DNA from: Streptomyces sp. Isolate_45
GTDB lineage: Bacteria > Actinomycetota > Actinomycetes > Streptomycetales > Streptomycetaceae
Assembly: GCF_024721315.2 (NCBI RefSeq)
Contig: NZ_JANFAK020000011.1
Coordinates: forward strand, 1 to 64,000
DNA length: 64,000 nt
Direction of reading: 5' to 3'
Under the pieces are notes generated by a model. That model did not search any database. It was not told the origin of the DNA and worked only from the letters and a program-made list of their open reading frames with translations. Below, one piece after another: positions 52,822 through 60,121 of this stretch (positions are counted from its first letter, which is position 1; each line of letters starts with the position of its first letter). The position numbers and the translations under genes are program-made.

Positions 52822-53784
52822 GTGACCCAGACAGCTCCGACCACCCGGATCACCGTCCGACAGATCGCCGGACACATAGGCGCCGAGATCTCCGGCGTGG
52901 ACCTGCGGGAGGACCTCGACGACGCCACCGTCGCCGAGATCCGCCGGGCCGTGCTCACGCACCGCGTCGTCTTCTTCCGCGGTCAGCGGCTCGACCACGC
53001 CCGCCACGTGGCCTTCGGCCGCCGCTTCGGCGCCCTCACCCGCCGGCCGGGCAAGAAGCACGGCGTCTCGCCCGAGGGCTTCCCCGAGATCCTCACGGTG
53101 GACGCCAAGGCGGACGTCGAGCGCTACGGGAAGAACTTCGAGGAGCACTACCGGCGCAAGTGGGTCTCGCCGATCGCCGGCTGGCACAGCGACCTCACCC
53201 AGGCGGTCAACCCGCCGGACCTGTCCATCCTGCGCGCCGAGACCACCCCGCCCTTCGGCGGCGACACCCAGTGGACCAACACCGTCGCCGCCTACGAGGC
53301 CCTCTCGCCGCAACTGCGCGACCTCGTGGACTCCCTCAGGGCCGAGCACGCCTTCTTCACCGGCGTCCACCTGCGCCACTCCGACGCCCGCGACCGGGAG
53401 ATCCTCGACATCTACTGCCAGGACCCCCAGGTCGCCGTCCACCCCGTGGTCCGCGTGCACCCCGAGACGGGGGAGAGGGCGCTGTTCGTCAGCCCCGGCT
53501 CCACCACCCGGATCGTCGGCTTCAGCGAGATCGAGAGCCGGCACCTGCTGGACCTGCTGTTCCAGCACATGACCGGCGCCGAGTACACCGTCCGCTTCCG
53601 GTGGGAGCCCGGCAGCATCGCCTTCTGGGACAACCGGAGCACCTGCCACTTCGCCCCCACCGACTTCGGCCACCTCGACGTCGACCGCGTCATGCACCGT
53701 GTCACCGTCCTCGGCGAGCCCGCGACCGGACCCGACGGGTTCACCTCGGAACTCGTGGCGGGCGACCGGCTGGAGGCCTGGTAG
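52822..53784 (+). CDS. TauD/TfdA-family Fe(II)/2-oxoglutarate dioxygenase
   Basis: The 320-residue oxygenase shows IGAEISGVDLREDLDDATVA and RVVFFRGQRLDHARHVAFGR, the typical TauD opening. HxD is in IAGWHSDLTQAVNPPDLSIL near 130, and the distal ligand and 2-oxoglutarate Arg are in DVDRVMHRVTVLGE near 295. TauD relatives desulphonate taurine, but many homologues in biosynthetic clusters hydroxylate or desaturate amino acids, as clavaminate synthase does. It is last of the co-oriented run, 76 bp after the transporter, and has a GTG start behind AGGTGG. This is the second 2-oxoglutarate oxygenase of the cluster, of a different subfamily. Confidence 0.88.
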   Translation: MTQTAPTTRITVRQIAGHIGAEISGVDLREDLDDATVAEIRRAVLTHRVVFFRGQRLDHARHVAFGRRFGALTRRPGKKHGVSPEGFPEILTVDAKADVERYGKNFEEHYRRKWVSPIAGWHSDLTQAVNPPDLSILRAETTPPFGGDTQWTNTVAAYEALSPQLRDLVDSLRAEHAFFTGVHLRHSDARDREILDIYCQDPQVAVHPVVRVHPETGERALFVSPGSTTRIVGFSEIESRHLLDLLFQHMTGAEYTVRFRWEPGSIAFWDNRSTCHFAPTDFGHLDVDRVMHRVTVLGEPATGPDGFTSELVAGDRLEAW

Positions 53785-53804
53785 CCGTCCGCGGCGGGGG
53801 TGTC

Positions 53805-54896
53805 TCAGGGAAGCCCCAGCCGTACGGCGAGCGCGGCGACGTCGTCGTCGAGGCGCCCCCTGCTGTAGCGCAGGAGGTCCCGGTGCAGGGCCGAGAGGAG
53901 TTCGCCGGGCGGCGTCGTGGGCTGCCGGCCCATCCAGGCCGCCAACGGGAAGAACTCGCCGTCGCGGGCCCGGGCCTCGGCGATCCCGTCGGTGTAGAGG
54001 AGCAACAGGTCGCCGGAGGCGAATTCGAAGGTGTCCACGTTGTAGTGGTCGCCGATCAGCTCCGCGAGGCTGAGCAGCGGCGAGGGGGTCATCGACTCCA
54101 GGACACGGAGCCTCTTGTCGCCCAGCAGCAGTGGCGGGGGGTGGCCGCAGTTGAGGATGACGATGCGCTGTCCCTCGTGCGGGATCTCGGCGAGGAGGGC
54201 GGTGGCGAAGCGCTCCATCGGCTCGTCGGAGGGGAAGGCGGCGTTGTAGCGGGCGCTGCTGGCGTCCATCCTGCGTGCGATGTCGACCAGGTCGGCCTCG
54301 CCGTAGGCCGCCTCCCGGAAGGCGTTGACGATCGCGGCGGCCGCCCCCACCGCCGGTAGACCCTTGCCGCGCACGTCACCGATGAGCAGCCGGATGCCGA
54401 ACGGCGTGTCGACCACCTCGTAGAAGTCCCCGCCGATGCGCGCCTCGGCCGCGGCCGCCAGGTACAGCGCCTCGATCTCGACGTTCCCGAAGCGGCGCGG
54501 CATGGGGCTGAGGACCACCTGCTGCGCCGCGTCGGCGACGAGCCGTACCTGAAGGAGGGTGCGCTCCCGCTTGAGCCGCAGATGGCTCCCGTACGCGGCG
54601 GCCACGGTGACCGCGATGATCCCGGCGGCCGTCCACCACGTCCCCAGGTCGGGGAAGACGAAGCCGAGGCCGATCATCAGGCAGAGGCACACCGTCCCGA
54701 GCAGGACGGTCGGCAGGACGGGCCACATGGCGGCCGCGAGGGCCGGCGCCGCCGGTAGGAGGCGACTGAAGGCCATCTCCGGCGGAGTGGCATAGGCCAG
54801 GCTCGCGATCACGACGGTCAAAATGATCGGCGACAGTCGTACGAGCGCCCCCCGGCCGTAACGCCGACGGAGCCGCGGCCGTCCAGACTCGATCAC
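53805..54896 (-). CDS. Membrane-anchored PP2C/SpoIIE-type phosphatase
   Basis: The 363-residue protein has an N-terminal ~110-residue membrane region with three or four segments (LSPIILTVVIASLAYATP, LPTVLLGTVCLCLMIGLGFV, TWWTAAGIIAVTVAAAYGSH). The SpoIIE-type PP2C domain (about 130-360) shows the metal-binding aspartates in IGGDFYEVVDTP, LLIGDVRGKGLPA, LLYTDGIAEARARDGEF and DDDVAALAVRLG. Such phosphatases dephosphorylate anti-anti-sigma factors to free sigma factors; Streptomyces have dozens. No sensor domain or partner gene is adjacent. It converges with the TauD gene 20 bp away and is unrelated to that cluster. Confidence 0.9.
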   Translation of the reverse strand: MIESGRPRLRRRYGRGALVRLSPIILTVVIASLAYATPPEMAFSRLLPAAPALAAAMWPVLPTVLLGTVCLCLMIGLGFVFPDLGTWWTAAGIIAVTVAAAYGSHLRLKRERTLLQVRLVADAAQQVVLSPMPRRFGNVEIEALYLAAAAEARIGGDFYEVVDTPFGIRLLIGDVRGKGLPAVGAAAAIVNAFREAAYGEADLVDIARRMDASSARYNAAFPSDEPMERFATALLAEIPHEGQRIVILNCGHPPPLLLGDKRLRVLESMTPSPLLSLAELIGDHYNVDTFEFASGDLLLLYTDGIAEARARDGEFFPLAAWMGRQPTTPPGELLSALHRDLLRYSRGRLDDDVAALAVRLGLP

Positions 54897-55034
54897 ACAC
54901 CCACCATAAGTGCGGGGTGGTGCCGCGTCCTCCGGTGGAGCCGGCGGGGCGCGGGCCGGAGACGGGGCCCGGCGCCATACGGCCGCGTCCCCGGCGTTCC
55001 GGGAACGTGCGTTCGATAATGTCGCCGTCGCGCC

Positions 55035-55697
55035 TCAGGCGGCCCGGCGGCCCGCCTCCAGGGCGTCCTTGACCTGCCGCGCCACGCGGGCCGCGTCCTC
55101 GGGGTTGTTCACGACGTCCGTACGGCTCATGTCCACGACGAGGACGTCGCTGGCCGAGTAGTGCTCGTGCACCCACTCGTCGTAGCCGGCCCACAGCGTC
55201 CGGTAGTACTCGACCAGGCCCGCGTCCTGCTCGAAATCACGGCCCCGCAGCCCGATGCGGTGCAGCACCGTCTCGAAGTCCGCCTTGAGGTAGACCATGA
55301 GGTCGGGTGCCTTGCGGTAGGGCAGGCCGTCGATCTCGCGCATCATCTCGTCGAGCAGTCCCTCGTACACCTGCATTTCGAGGGAGCTGATCCGACCAAG
55401 ATCGTGATTGACCTTGGCGAAGTACCAGTCCTCGTAGATGGACCGGTCGAGGACGTTGTCGTCCTGCTTGTACGCCTCCTTGATCGAGGCGAACCGCGTC
55501 CGCAGGAAGTGGAGCTGGAGCAGGAAGGGGTACCGCTTCGCCTGGATCTCCTCGGGGCTCGCCGTGTAGAAGAGCGGGAGGATCGGGTTGTCTTCCACGC
55601 TCTCGTAGAAGACGTGGCTGCCGAGCTCCTTGGCGAGCAGCTCGGCCACGCTCGTCTTGCCGATCCCGATCATGCCTCCGACGCAGATCACTGGCAT
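55035..55697 (-). CDS. Deoxynucleoside kinase
   Basis: The 220-residue kinase has a P-loop GGMIGIGKTSVAELLAKEL at the start, YESVEDNPILPLFYTASPEE, the DRS-type substrate and catalytic motif in DRSIYEDWYFAKVNHDLG near 83 and a lid with HRIGLRGRDFEQDAGLVEYY. It belongs to the dCK/dGK group that phosphorylates deoxynucleosides for salvage; which base is preferred is not evident. A short helical C-terminus (AARVARQVKDALEAGRRAA) ends it. It stands alone, with 138 bp between it and the phosphatase. Confidence 0.9.
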   Translation of the reverse strand: MPVICVGGMIGIGKTSVAELLAKELGSHVFYESVEDNPILPLFYTASPEEIQAKRYPFLLQLHFLRTRFASIKEAYKQDDNVLDRSIYEDWYFAKVNHDLGRISSLEMQVYEGLLDEMMREIDGLPYRKAPDLMVYLKADFETVLHRIGLRGRDFEQDAGLVEYYRTLWAGYDEWVHEHYSASDVLVVDMSRTDVVNNPEDAARVARQVKDALEAGRRAA

Positions 55698-56117
55698 ACC
55701 TCACTTCTCCCGGGGGGTCATCTGTTCGCCGGCGGGCGTGCGGACCGGGCACACCACACCACCAGGACGTATGCCTGCGGTCACTCGATTCCCCCAAGAG
55801 CCTCGTGACCTGCGTCGGGGGTCCGTCGTCCGGATCGACGAGTCGCCGTCCCGCGGCCGCCATGAATCATAAATGACGACTCGGCCAACACCGTCCGGAA
55901 CCGACCCCGGACGCTCGCGGGAGGCCCGGCCGGTGCCGGGGCGGCGACACGGTTGGTGTCCGGGGGCGAGGGAACCGGGTAACGTCTTTGTCATGTTCTT
56001 CCAGAGGCCGATTTACGAGTGAGGGCGTGATGGGCCCCTGCTGACGTCCCTCGACGTCGCCGCCCGTCCCCCACCGATGAATCCGTAGATCACTTCACTT
56101 CGTTACCGGGAGAATCC
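55698..56117. other. Gene-free divergent region with a possible 9-codon ORF
   Basis: No standard gene lies in these 420 bp. ATG 55993 begins a 9-codon frame, MFFQRPIYE then TGA. TAACGT, 7 nt before the ATG, could serve as -10, making this a leaderless micro-ORF upstream of the DUF6243 gene. Whether it is translated cannot be judged from sequence. Confidence 0.3.
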
Positions 56118-56327
56118 GTGACCGTCAGCAAGAACATCAACAACCCCGTGGGTCAGGGCGGCGGCCAGCGCAAGCGGCTGTCCCGCGCCGAGCGGCAGAA
56201 CAACGGCCCGCACCGCAACCTCGACCGCCGGGGCGCGGCCGACCAGAAGGCCGAGCTGGTGCGCAAGATGCGGGAGAAGGCGGCCGAGGGCGCCGGGCCG
56301 GCGGGCGACGACACCCCGCAGGGCTGA
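56118..56327 (+). CDS. DUF6243-type small basic protein
   Basis: A 69-residue, glycine- and arginine-rich protein. VSKNINNPVGQGGGQRKRLS, RAERQNNGPHRNLDRRGAAD and QKAELVRKMREKAAE match a small conserved streptomycete family (DUF6243 in my memory) of unknown function. The first half looks disordered and the second forms one charged helix. GTG 56118 follows GGGAGA. A strong terminator lies 33 bp downstream, so it is monocistronic. Confidence 0.75.
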   Translation: MTVSKNINNPVGQGGGQRKRLSRAERQNNGPHRNLDRRGAADQKAELVRKMREKAAEGAGPAGDDTPQG

Positions 56328-56359
56328 CGCACCGCCGCCGCGGGGCGGCACCGCACGGG

Positions 56360-56396
56360 GCAGGGCCCGTACCGCGACGCGCGGTACGGGCCCTGC
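56360..56396. terminator. Strong 17-bp terminator hairpin
   Basis: GCAGGGCCCGTACCGCG and its exact complement enclose a 3-base loop, a very stable stem immediately after the DUF6243 gene. It probably ends that transcript. Confidence 0.85.
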
Positions 56397-56400
56397 TGCC

Positions 56401-56424
56401 GTACCCGTACCCGTACCCGTACCC
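56401..56424. repeat. Four tandem GTACCC hexamers
   Basis: GTACCC is repeated four times directly after the terminator and is followed by GGGCCCGTACCGG, which reuses the stem sequence. The repeats lie in a 370-bp gene-free gap (56328-56697) before the RiPP locus. Confidence 0.85.
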
Positions 56425-56646
56425 GGGCCCGTACCGGCCACGGTCCGCACGGGATCGTCCCGCCCGCCGGTCATTGCGGGACAAGCTTTAAGGCCGCCCC
56501 GGCCGTCGCCGGCCGGACGCGGCCCGGTACCCCGGAAAACCCTGTTCCTTGATCAAGAATTCCATTCGAACGCGGGTGTTGTGAGGGGTGTCTCCGTTCG
56601 ATACGATCGCAACCCTCGGCGGCCGTACGTACCACAAATAAGTGGG

Positions 56647-56680
56647 GGGTATTGTGGGTTCGTTCGTGTCAGCAATACCC
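56647..56680 (+). promoter_or_regulatory. Hairpin just upstream of the RiPP-locus MFS gene
   Basis: GGGTATTG (56647-56654) and CAATACCC (56673-56680) form an 8-bp inverted repeat with an 18-base loop, ending 17 bp before ATG 56698. It could be an operator for a dimeric regulator or a leader hairpin close to the ribosome binding site. Confidence 0.45.
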
Positions 56681-56697
56681 TCGGACCGGGAATCCTG

Positions 56698-57960
56698 ATG
56701 GGAGAGGCCGAGGAGAAATTAGAACCCTCCGGCCCTTTATTACCCGAGGTTCAACACCGGTCCATTTCCCCGTTGCGCAGCCGGGATTTCCTGCTCTTCT
56801 GGACGGCGGGCGCCGTCGATGGCCTCGGCACCTGCGCGTCCTCCCTCTTCCTCCCGCTGATCCTGCTGGGCGCCGGACATTCGGCCGGGCTCGCCGGCCT
56901 CGTCGCGTCGGTGGCACTCGTCAGCGGACTGGTGGTCTCGCCGGTCGCGGGCGTGTTCGCCGACCGGTGGCCCCGCAAGCCCATGATGTACGCGGCGGCC
57001 CTGGTCGCCGCCTGCGCCATGGGATCGGTGTTCGTGACCGTCGCCCTCGGCCACGTCGTCCTCGTCCACGTACTCGTCGCCGCCGCGGTCGAGCAGGCCG
57101 CCAGTGCCACCTACGGGGCCGCGGCCTCCGGGACGATCCGGCGGCTGGTGCCGCCCGAGGGATACACCCGGGCCATCGGATACCTACAGGCCCGCGACCA
57201 GGCGGTGCAGATCGTCGGGCCGACGCTGGGCGGCGTCCTGTACCAACTGTCACGATGGGTGCCGCTCCTCGCGGACGCGGTCTCGTTCCTGCTGGTGGCG
57301 GTGCTGAGCAAGGCGATCCGCACCGACCTGACGCCCGACCGGGAGGGCCCGGTCGCGCCGTTCACCCGTGAGCTCGCCGAAGGGCTGCGCTTCGTGTGCG
57401 CCGAGCCCTTCCTGCGCTTCGTGGTGGTGTGGACCGCCGGGATCAACGCGCTCCTCGGCGCGCTGTACTTCCACGCGGTGTTCGCCTCCCACGCCCAGGG
57501 CGCCGGCCCCGCCGCGATCGGGCTCATTCTTACTTTGGCGGGCGTCGGTGGGCTGCTGGGCGCACTCGCCGCCCCGTGGCTGGTGCGGCGCGTCCCGGCC
57601 GCGCGGATCGTGACGGGCGCCTCGTGGGTCATGGTGCCGACGGCGGCCGGGCTCGCGTTCGCGTCGCGGACCTGGACCTACGGCCTGCTGCTGAGCGGGG
57701 TGTCGCTGATCGTGCCGTCCGTCGTGGTGGTACTCCAGACCCGGGCGGTGCTGGTCACCCCCGACCGGCTGCTCGCCCGGATGGGGACGGTACTGGGCAC
57801 CGCCGGTCAGGGCGTCGCGGTGCTCGCCCCGGTGGCGGCGGGGGTGCTGGTGGCGGAGTACGGGGGACGCGCCGTGGCGTTGGGCTGCGCGGGAGCGTTC
57901 GCCGGGCTGGCCCTGTACGCGACCTCCAGAGCCCGTCTCGTCGTCGGGGAGGCGCTGTGA
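56698..57960 (+). CDS. MFS transporter of the RiPP locus
   Basis: The 420-residue protein has twelve hydrophobic segments. It has the MFS helix 2-3 loop GVFADRWPRKPMMYAAALVA, a central RTDLTPDREGPVAPFTRELA loop and a second half with GLILTLAGVGGLLGALAAPW and TPDRLLARMGTVLGTAGQGV, the style of MFS drug/peptide exporters (the ENTS/enterobactin-exporter-like group). ATG 56698 is chosen because conserved sequence starts after MGEAEEKLEPSGPLLPEVQH; the upstream frame is open but weak, and no good Shine-Dalgarno is seen. Its stop overlaps the S9 peptidase start as GTGA. It probably exports the mature RiPP and gives self-protection. Confidence 0.85.
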   Translation: MGEAEEKLEPSGPLLPEVQHRSISPLRSRDFLLFWTAGAVDGLGTCASSLFLPLILLGAGHSAGLAGLVASVALVSGLVVSPVAGVFADRWPRKPMMYAAALVAACAMGSVFVTVALGHVVLVHVLVAAAVEQAASATYGAAASGTIRRLVPPEGYTRAIGYLQARDQAVQIVGPTLGGVLYQLSRWVPLLADAVSFLLVAVLSKAIRTDLTPDREGPVAPFTRELAEGLRFVCAEPFLRFVVVWTAGINALLGALYFHAVFASHAQGAGPAAIGLILTLAGVGGLLGALAAPWLVRRVPAARIVTGASWVMVPTAAGLAFASRTWTYGLLLSGVSLIVPSVVVVLQTRAVLVTPDRLLARMGTVLGTAGQGVAVLAPVAAGVLVAEYGGRAVALGCAGAFAGLALYATSRARLVVGEAL

Positions 57961-59858
57961 CGCCGCCCCGGCCGACGGCGGCCACGCGCACGTACGGCGT
58001 CTACCGGCCCGTGCTGCCGGTGACCAGCCCCCGGAACCCGGACCGGATGGTCTACACGGGGGACGCCGAAGGCCGGTGCGAGATCTTCACGTGGGACCGC
58101 TCCAACCGCACCGGACGACAGCTGACGGACCGCCCGCACGGCACACTGCTGTGCGCCATCGACGAGGACGAGGCCGTCTGGTGGTTCGACGAGGACCCGG
58201 CCGGCAGCGGCGGCTGGCGCACCCAGGACTTCGACGGCGGCCCGGACCGTCCCGCGCTCGCCGGCGTGCCGAGCGGGCGGCCCGCCGGACTGGCGCTGGC
58301 CGCCGGGGGCCTGGTGGCCGTCGGCATCCGGACGCCCGAGGGACTCGGCGTCCACCTGGGGCGGCGGGGCGGCACCGCGGCATCCGTGCTGTGCGCGAAG
58401 GGCTCCGGGACGCTGTGCGACCTGGCACCGGACGGCGGGCTCCTGGCCGTGTCCGGACCCGCGCACTCCGACCGGGCCGTGACGCTGCTGACCCCGGACG
58501 GGACCACCGTCGCCGTGCTGTCCGGCACCACGGAACGCACCTGGGCGCTCGGCTTCGCACCCACGGGCGCGCCGTTGGCGGGTACACCGCCCTTACCCGG
58601 TCCCACACCGTTCCCCGACGCGCCTACGGCCCCCGGCCCGATGCCCTCGCCCGGCCCGGAACCGACGCCCGGCCGCACCCTGCTCCTGGTCCTGCGCGAG
58701 CGGGCCGGCCGCTACCACCTCGGCACCTGGGCCCCCGACCGGGGACTGGAGCTGCTGCCCTGGTGCTCGTTCGACACCGAGACCACCGCCCGCTGGTACC
58801 CCGGCCCGGGCCGCACCCGGATCCTGCTCCGACAGGACCGGCACGGCCGCAGCAGGCTGTTCACCGCCGATCTGGACCGCGGCGAACTGACCCCGGTGCC
58901 CACCCCGGAGGGCAGCATCCTGGACGCGGCACCCGCCGCCGACGGTGACGTGCACTTCATCTGGACCGACGCGGTGAACGTGCCGCGCGCGCTGTCGCTG
59001 TCGGGCACGCCCCTACCAGGGCAGAGCCGGTGGCGACTCCCGCGGTTCGGCCGGCGCCAGGACCTGTGGACCCCCGGCCCCGACGGGCCGGTGCACACAC
59101 TGGTCACCACACCCGCCGACCGTCCCGCGCCACATCCCCTGGTCCTCCTCGTCCACGGCGGCCCGGCCGACCACGACCGCGACGCCTACGACCCCATGGT
59201 GCAGGCCCTCGTCGGATCGGGTTACGCCGTGGCGCGCGTCAACTACCGGGGCTCGACGGGCTACGGGCCGCGCTGGCGCTCCGCCTACACCGAGGGAGTC
59301 GGCCACACCCAGGTCGCCGACCTGGTGCGGGCCCGCGCCGAGCTGCTGGCCAGGGGCATCGGCCGTGAGGGGGCCGTGGGCCTGTGCGGCACGTCGTGGG
59401 GCGGCTACCTGACCCTGCTGGCCATGGGAACCCGTCCGGACCTCTGGGACGCCGGGGTGGCCGTCAAGCCGCTCGCCGACTGCGCCACGGCCTTCCGGCA
59501 CTCCACGCCCGCCCTCCAGGCCCTCGACAGCAGGCTGTTCGGCGGCACCCCGGACGAGGTGCCCGACGCCTACACGCACGCCTCCCCGTCCACGTACGCG
59601 GCCGCCATCCGCTCCCCGCTGCTGGTCGTCGCCGCGCGGCGGGACGCCAAGTGTCCGCCGGAACAGGTCGAGGCGTACCTCGACGTCCTGCGCGCCGCCG
59701 GGGTGGCCCACGAGCTGATGTGGCTCGACTCCGGACACGACGGCTACGACGGCGCCGACCACCTGGCCGTGATCCGGCGGTCCCTCAGATTTCTCGGTCG
59801 CGGGCTGCCCTCGGCGCCCGCGCGGGCCGAGCCGTCCCCACACCCGGAGAGGAGGTGA
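57957..59858 (+). CDS. S9-family (prolyl oligopeptidase-like) peptidase
   Basis: The 633-residue peptidase has an N-terminal beta-propeller-like region (about 1-360, with a proline-rich low-complexity loop near 205-240). The C-terminal alpha/beta-hydrolase domain has LVLLVHGGPADHDRDAYDPM, GYAVARVNYRGSTGYG, the nucleophile Ser in GLCGTSWGGYLTLLAMG near 482, Asp in AARRDAKCPPEQVEAYLDVL and His in DSGHDGYDGADHL. It lacks a signal peptide and is therefore cytoplasmic. It lies between exporter and precursor gene, so the natural role is leader removal or trimming of the modified peptide. GTG 57957 overlaps the transporter stop. Confidence 0.88.
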   Translation: MTPPRPTAATRTYGVYRPVLPVTSPRNPDRMVYTGDAEGRCEIFTWDRSNRTGRQLTDRPHGTLLCAIDEDEAVWWFDEDPAGSGGWRTQDFDGGPDRPALAGVPSGRPAGLALAAGGLVAVGIRTPEGLGVHLGRRGGTAASVLCAKGSGTLCDLAPDGGLLAVSGPAHSDRAVTLLTPDGTTVAVLSGTTERTWALGFAPTGAPLAGTPPLPGPTPFPDAPTAPGPMPSPGPEPTPGRTLLLVLRERAGRYHLGTWAPDRGLELLPWCSFDTETTARWYPGPGRTRILLRQDRHGRSRLFTADLDRGELTPVPTPEGSILDAAPAADGDVHFIWTDAVNVPRALSLSGTPLPGQSRWRLPRFGRRQDLWTPGPDGPVHTLVTTPADRPAPHPLVLLVHGGPADHDRDAYDPMVQALVGSGYAVARVNYRGSTGYGPRWRSAYTEGVGHTQVADLVRARAELLARGIGREGAVGLCGTSWGGYLTLLAMGTRPDLWDAGVAVKPLADCATAFRHSTPALQALDSRLFGGTPDEVPDAYTHASPSTYAAAIRSPLLVVAARRDAKCPPEQVEAYLDVLRAAGVAHELMWLDSGHDGYDGADHLAVIRRSLRFLGRGLPSAPARAEPSPHPERR

Positions 59859-59863
59859 ACAGC

Positions 59864-59983
59864 ATGCAGAAGGACATCATCCACGGCGACCCGCTGGAGG
59901 GCGACGAGGAGAGCCGCAAGCCGGGCGTCGGTGTCGTCGTCTACCTCCGCTCCGCGGAGGAGATGGAGGACGAGGACAAGTAG
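59864..59983 (+). CDS. Putative RiPP precursor peptide (39 aa)
   Basis: A 39-codon frame begins at ATG 59864, behind a strong GGAGG that overlaps the end of the peptidase gene. The peptide runs MQKDIIHGDP, an acidic EGDEES stretch, RKPG, a beta-branched patch VGVVVYLRS, and ends in the acidic EEMEDEDK. Small size, the position directly before a RiPP-maturation radical SAM gene and the strong ribosome binding site are what make it a precursor candidate. The valine-rich segment is the most likely site of modification. There is no Cys or GG cleavage motif, so the leader/core boundary cannot be fixed. No similar known precursor is recognised. Confidence 0.75.
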   Translation: MQKDIIHGDPLEGDEESRKPGVGVVVYLRSAEEMEDEDK

Positions 59984-60038
59984 TCGAGCAGCACCGAGGG
60001 GCCGGCCACGCACCGAGTGCGCGACCGGCCCCACCGGC

Positions 60039-60068
60039 CCGGCCGGGAGCCCGACGGCTCCCGGCCGG
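60039..60068 (+). terminator. Hairpin between precursor and radical SAM genes
   Basis: A perfect 13-bp stem (CCGGCCGGGAGCC and its complement) with a CGAC loop lies in the 138-bp gap. Leaky terminators here are common in RiPP operons and keep the precursor mRNA far more abundant than that of its modifying enzymes. A second, weaker pair (GGGGCCGG/CCGGCCCC) precedes it. Confidence 0.65.
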
Positions 60069-60121
60069 ACACCCGGCGGACCACCGTCACCGCGCACCGA
60101 TCACATGAGAAGAGGCCAGCC

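Noticed and set aside
52822..53784. Sulphur-starvation taurine dioxygenase (tauD) proper
   Set aside because: No sulphonate transporter genes nearby; its position at the end of the peptide cluster favours a biosynthetic oxygenase.
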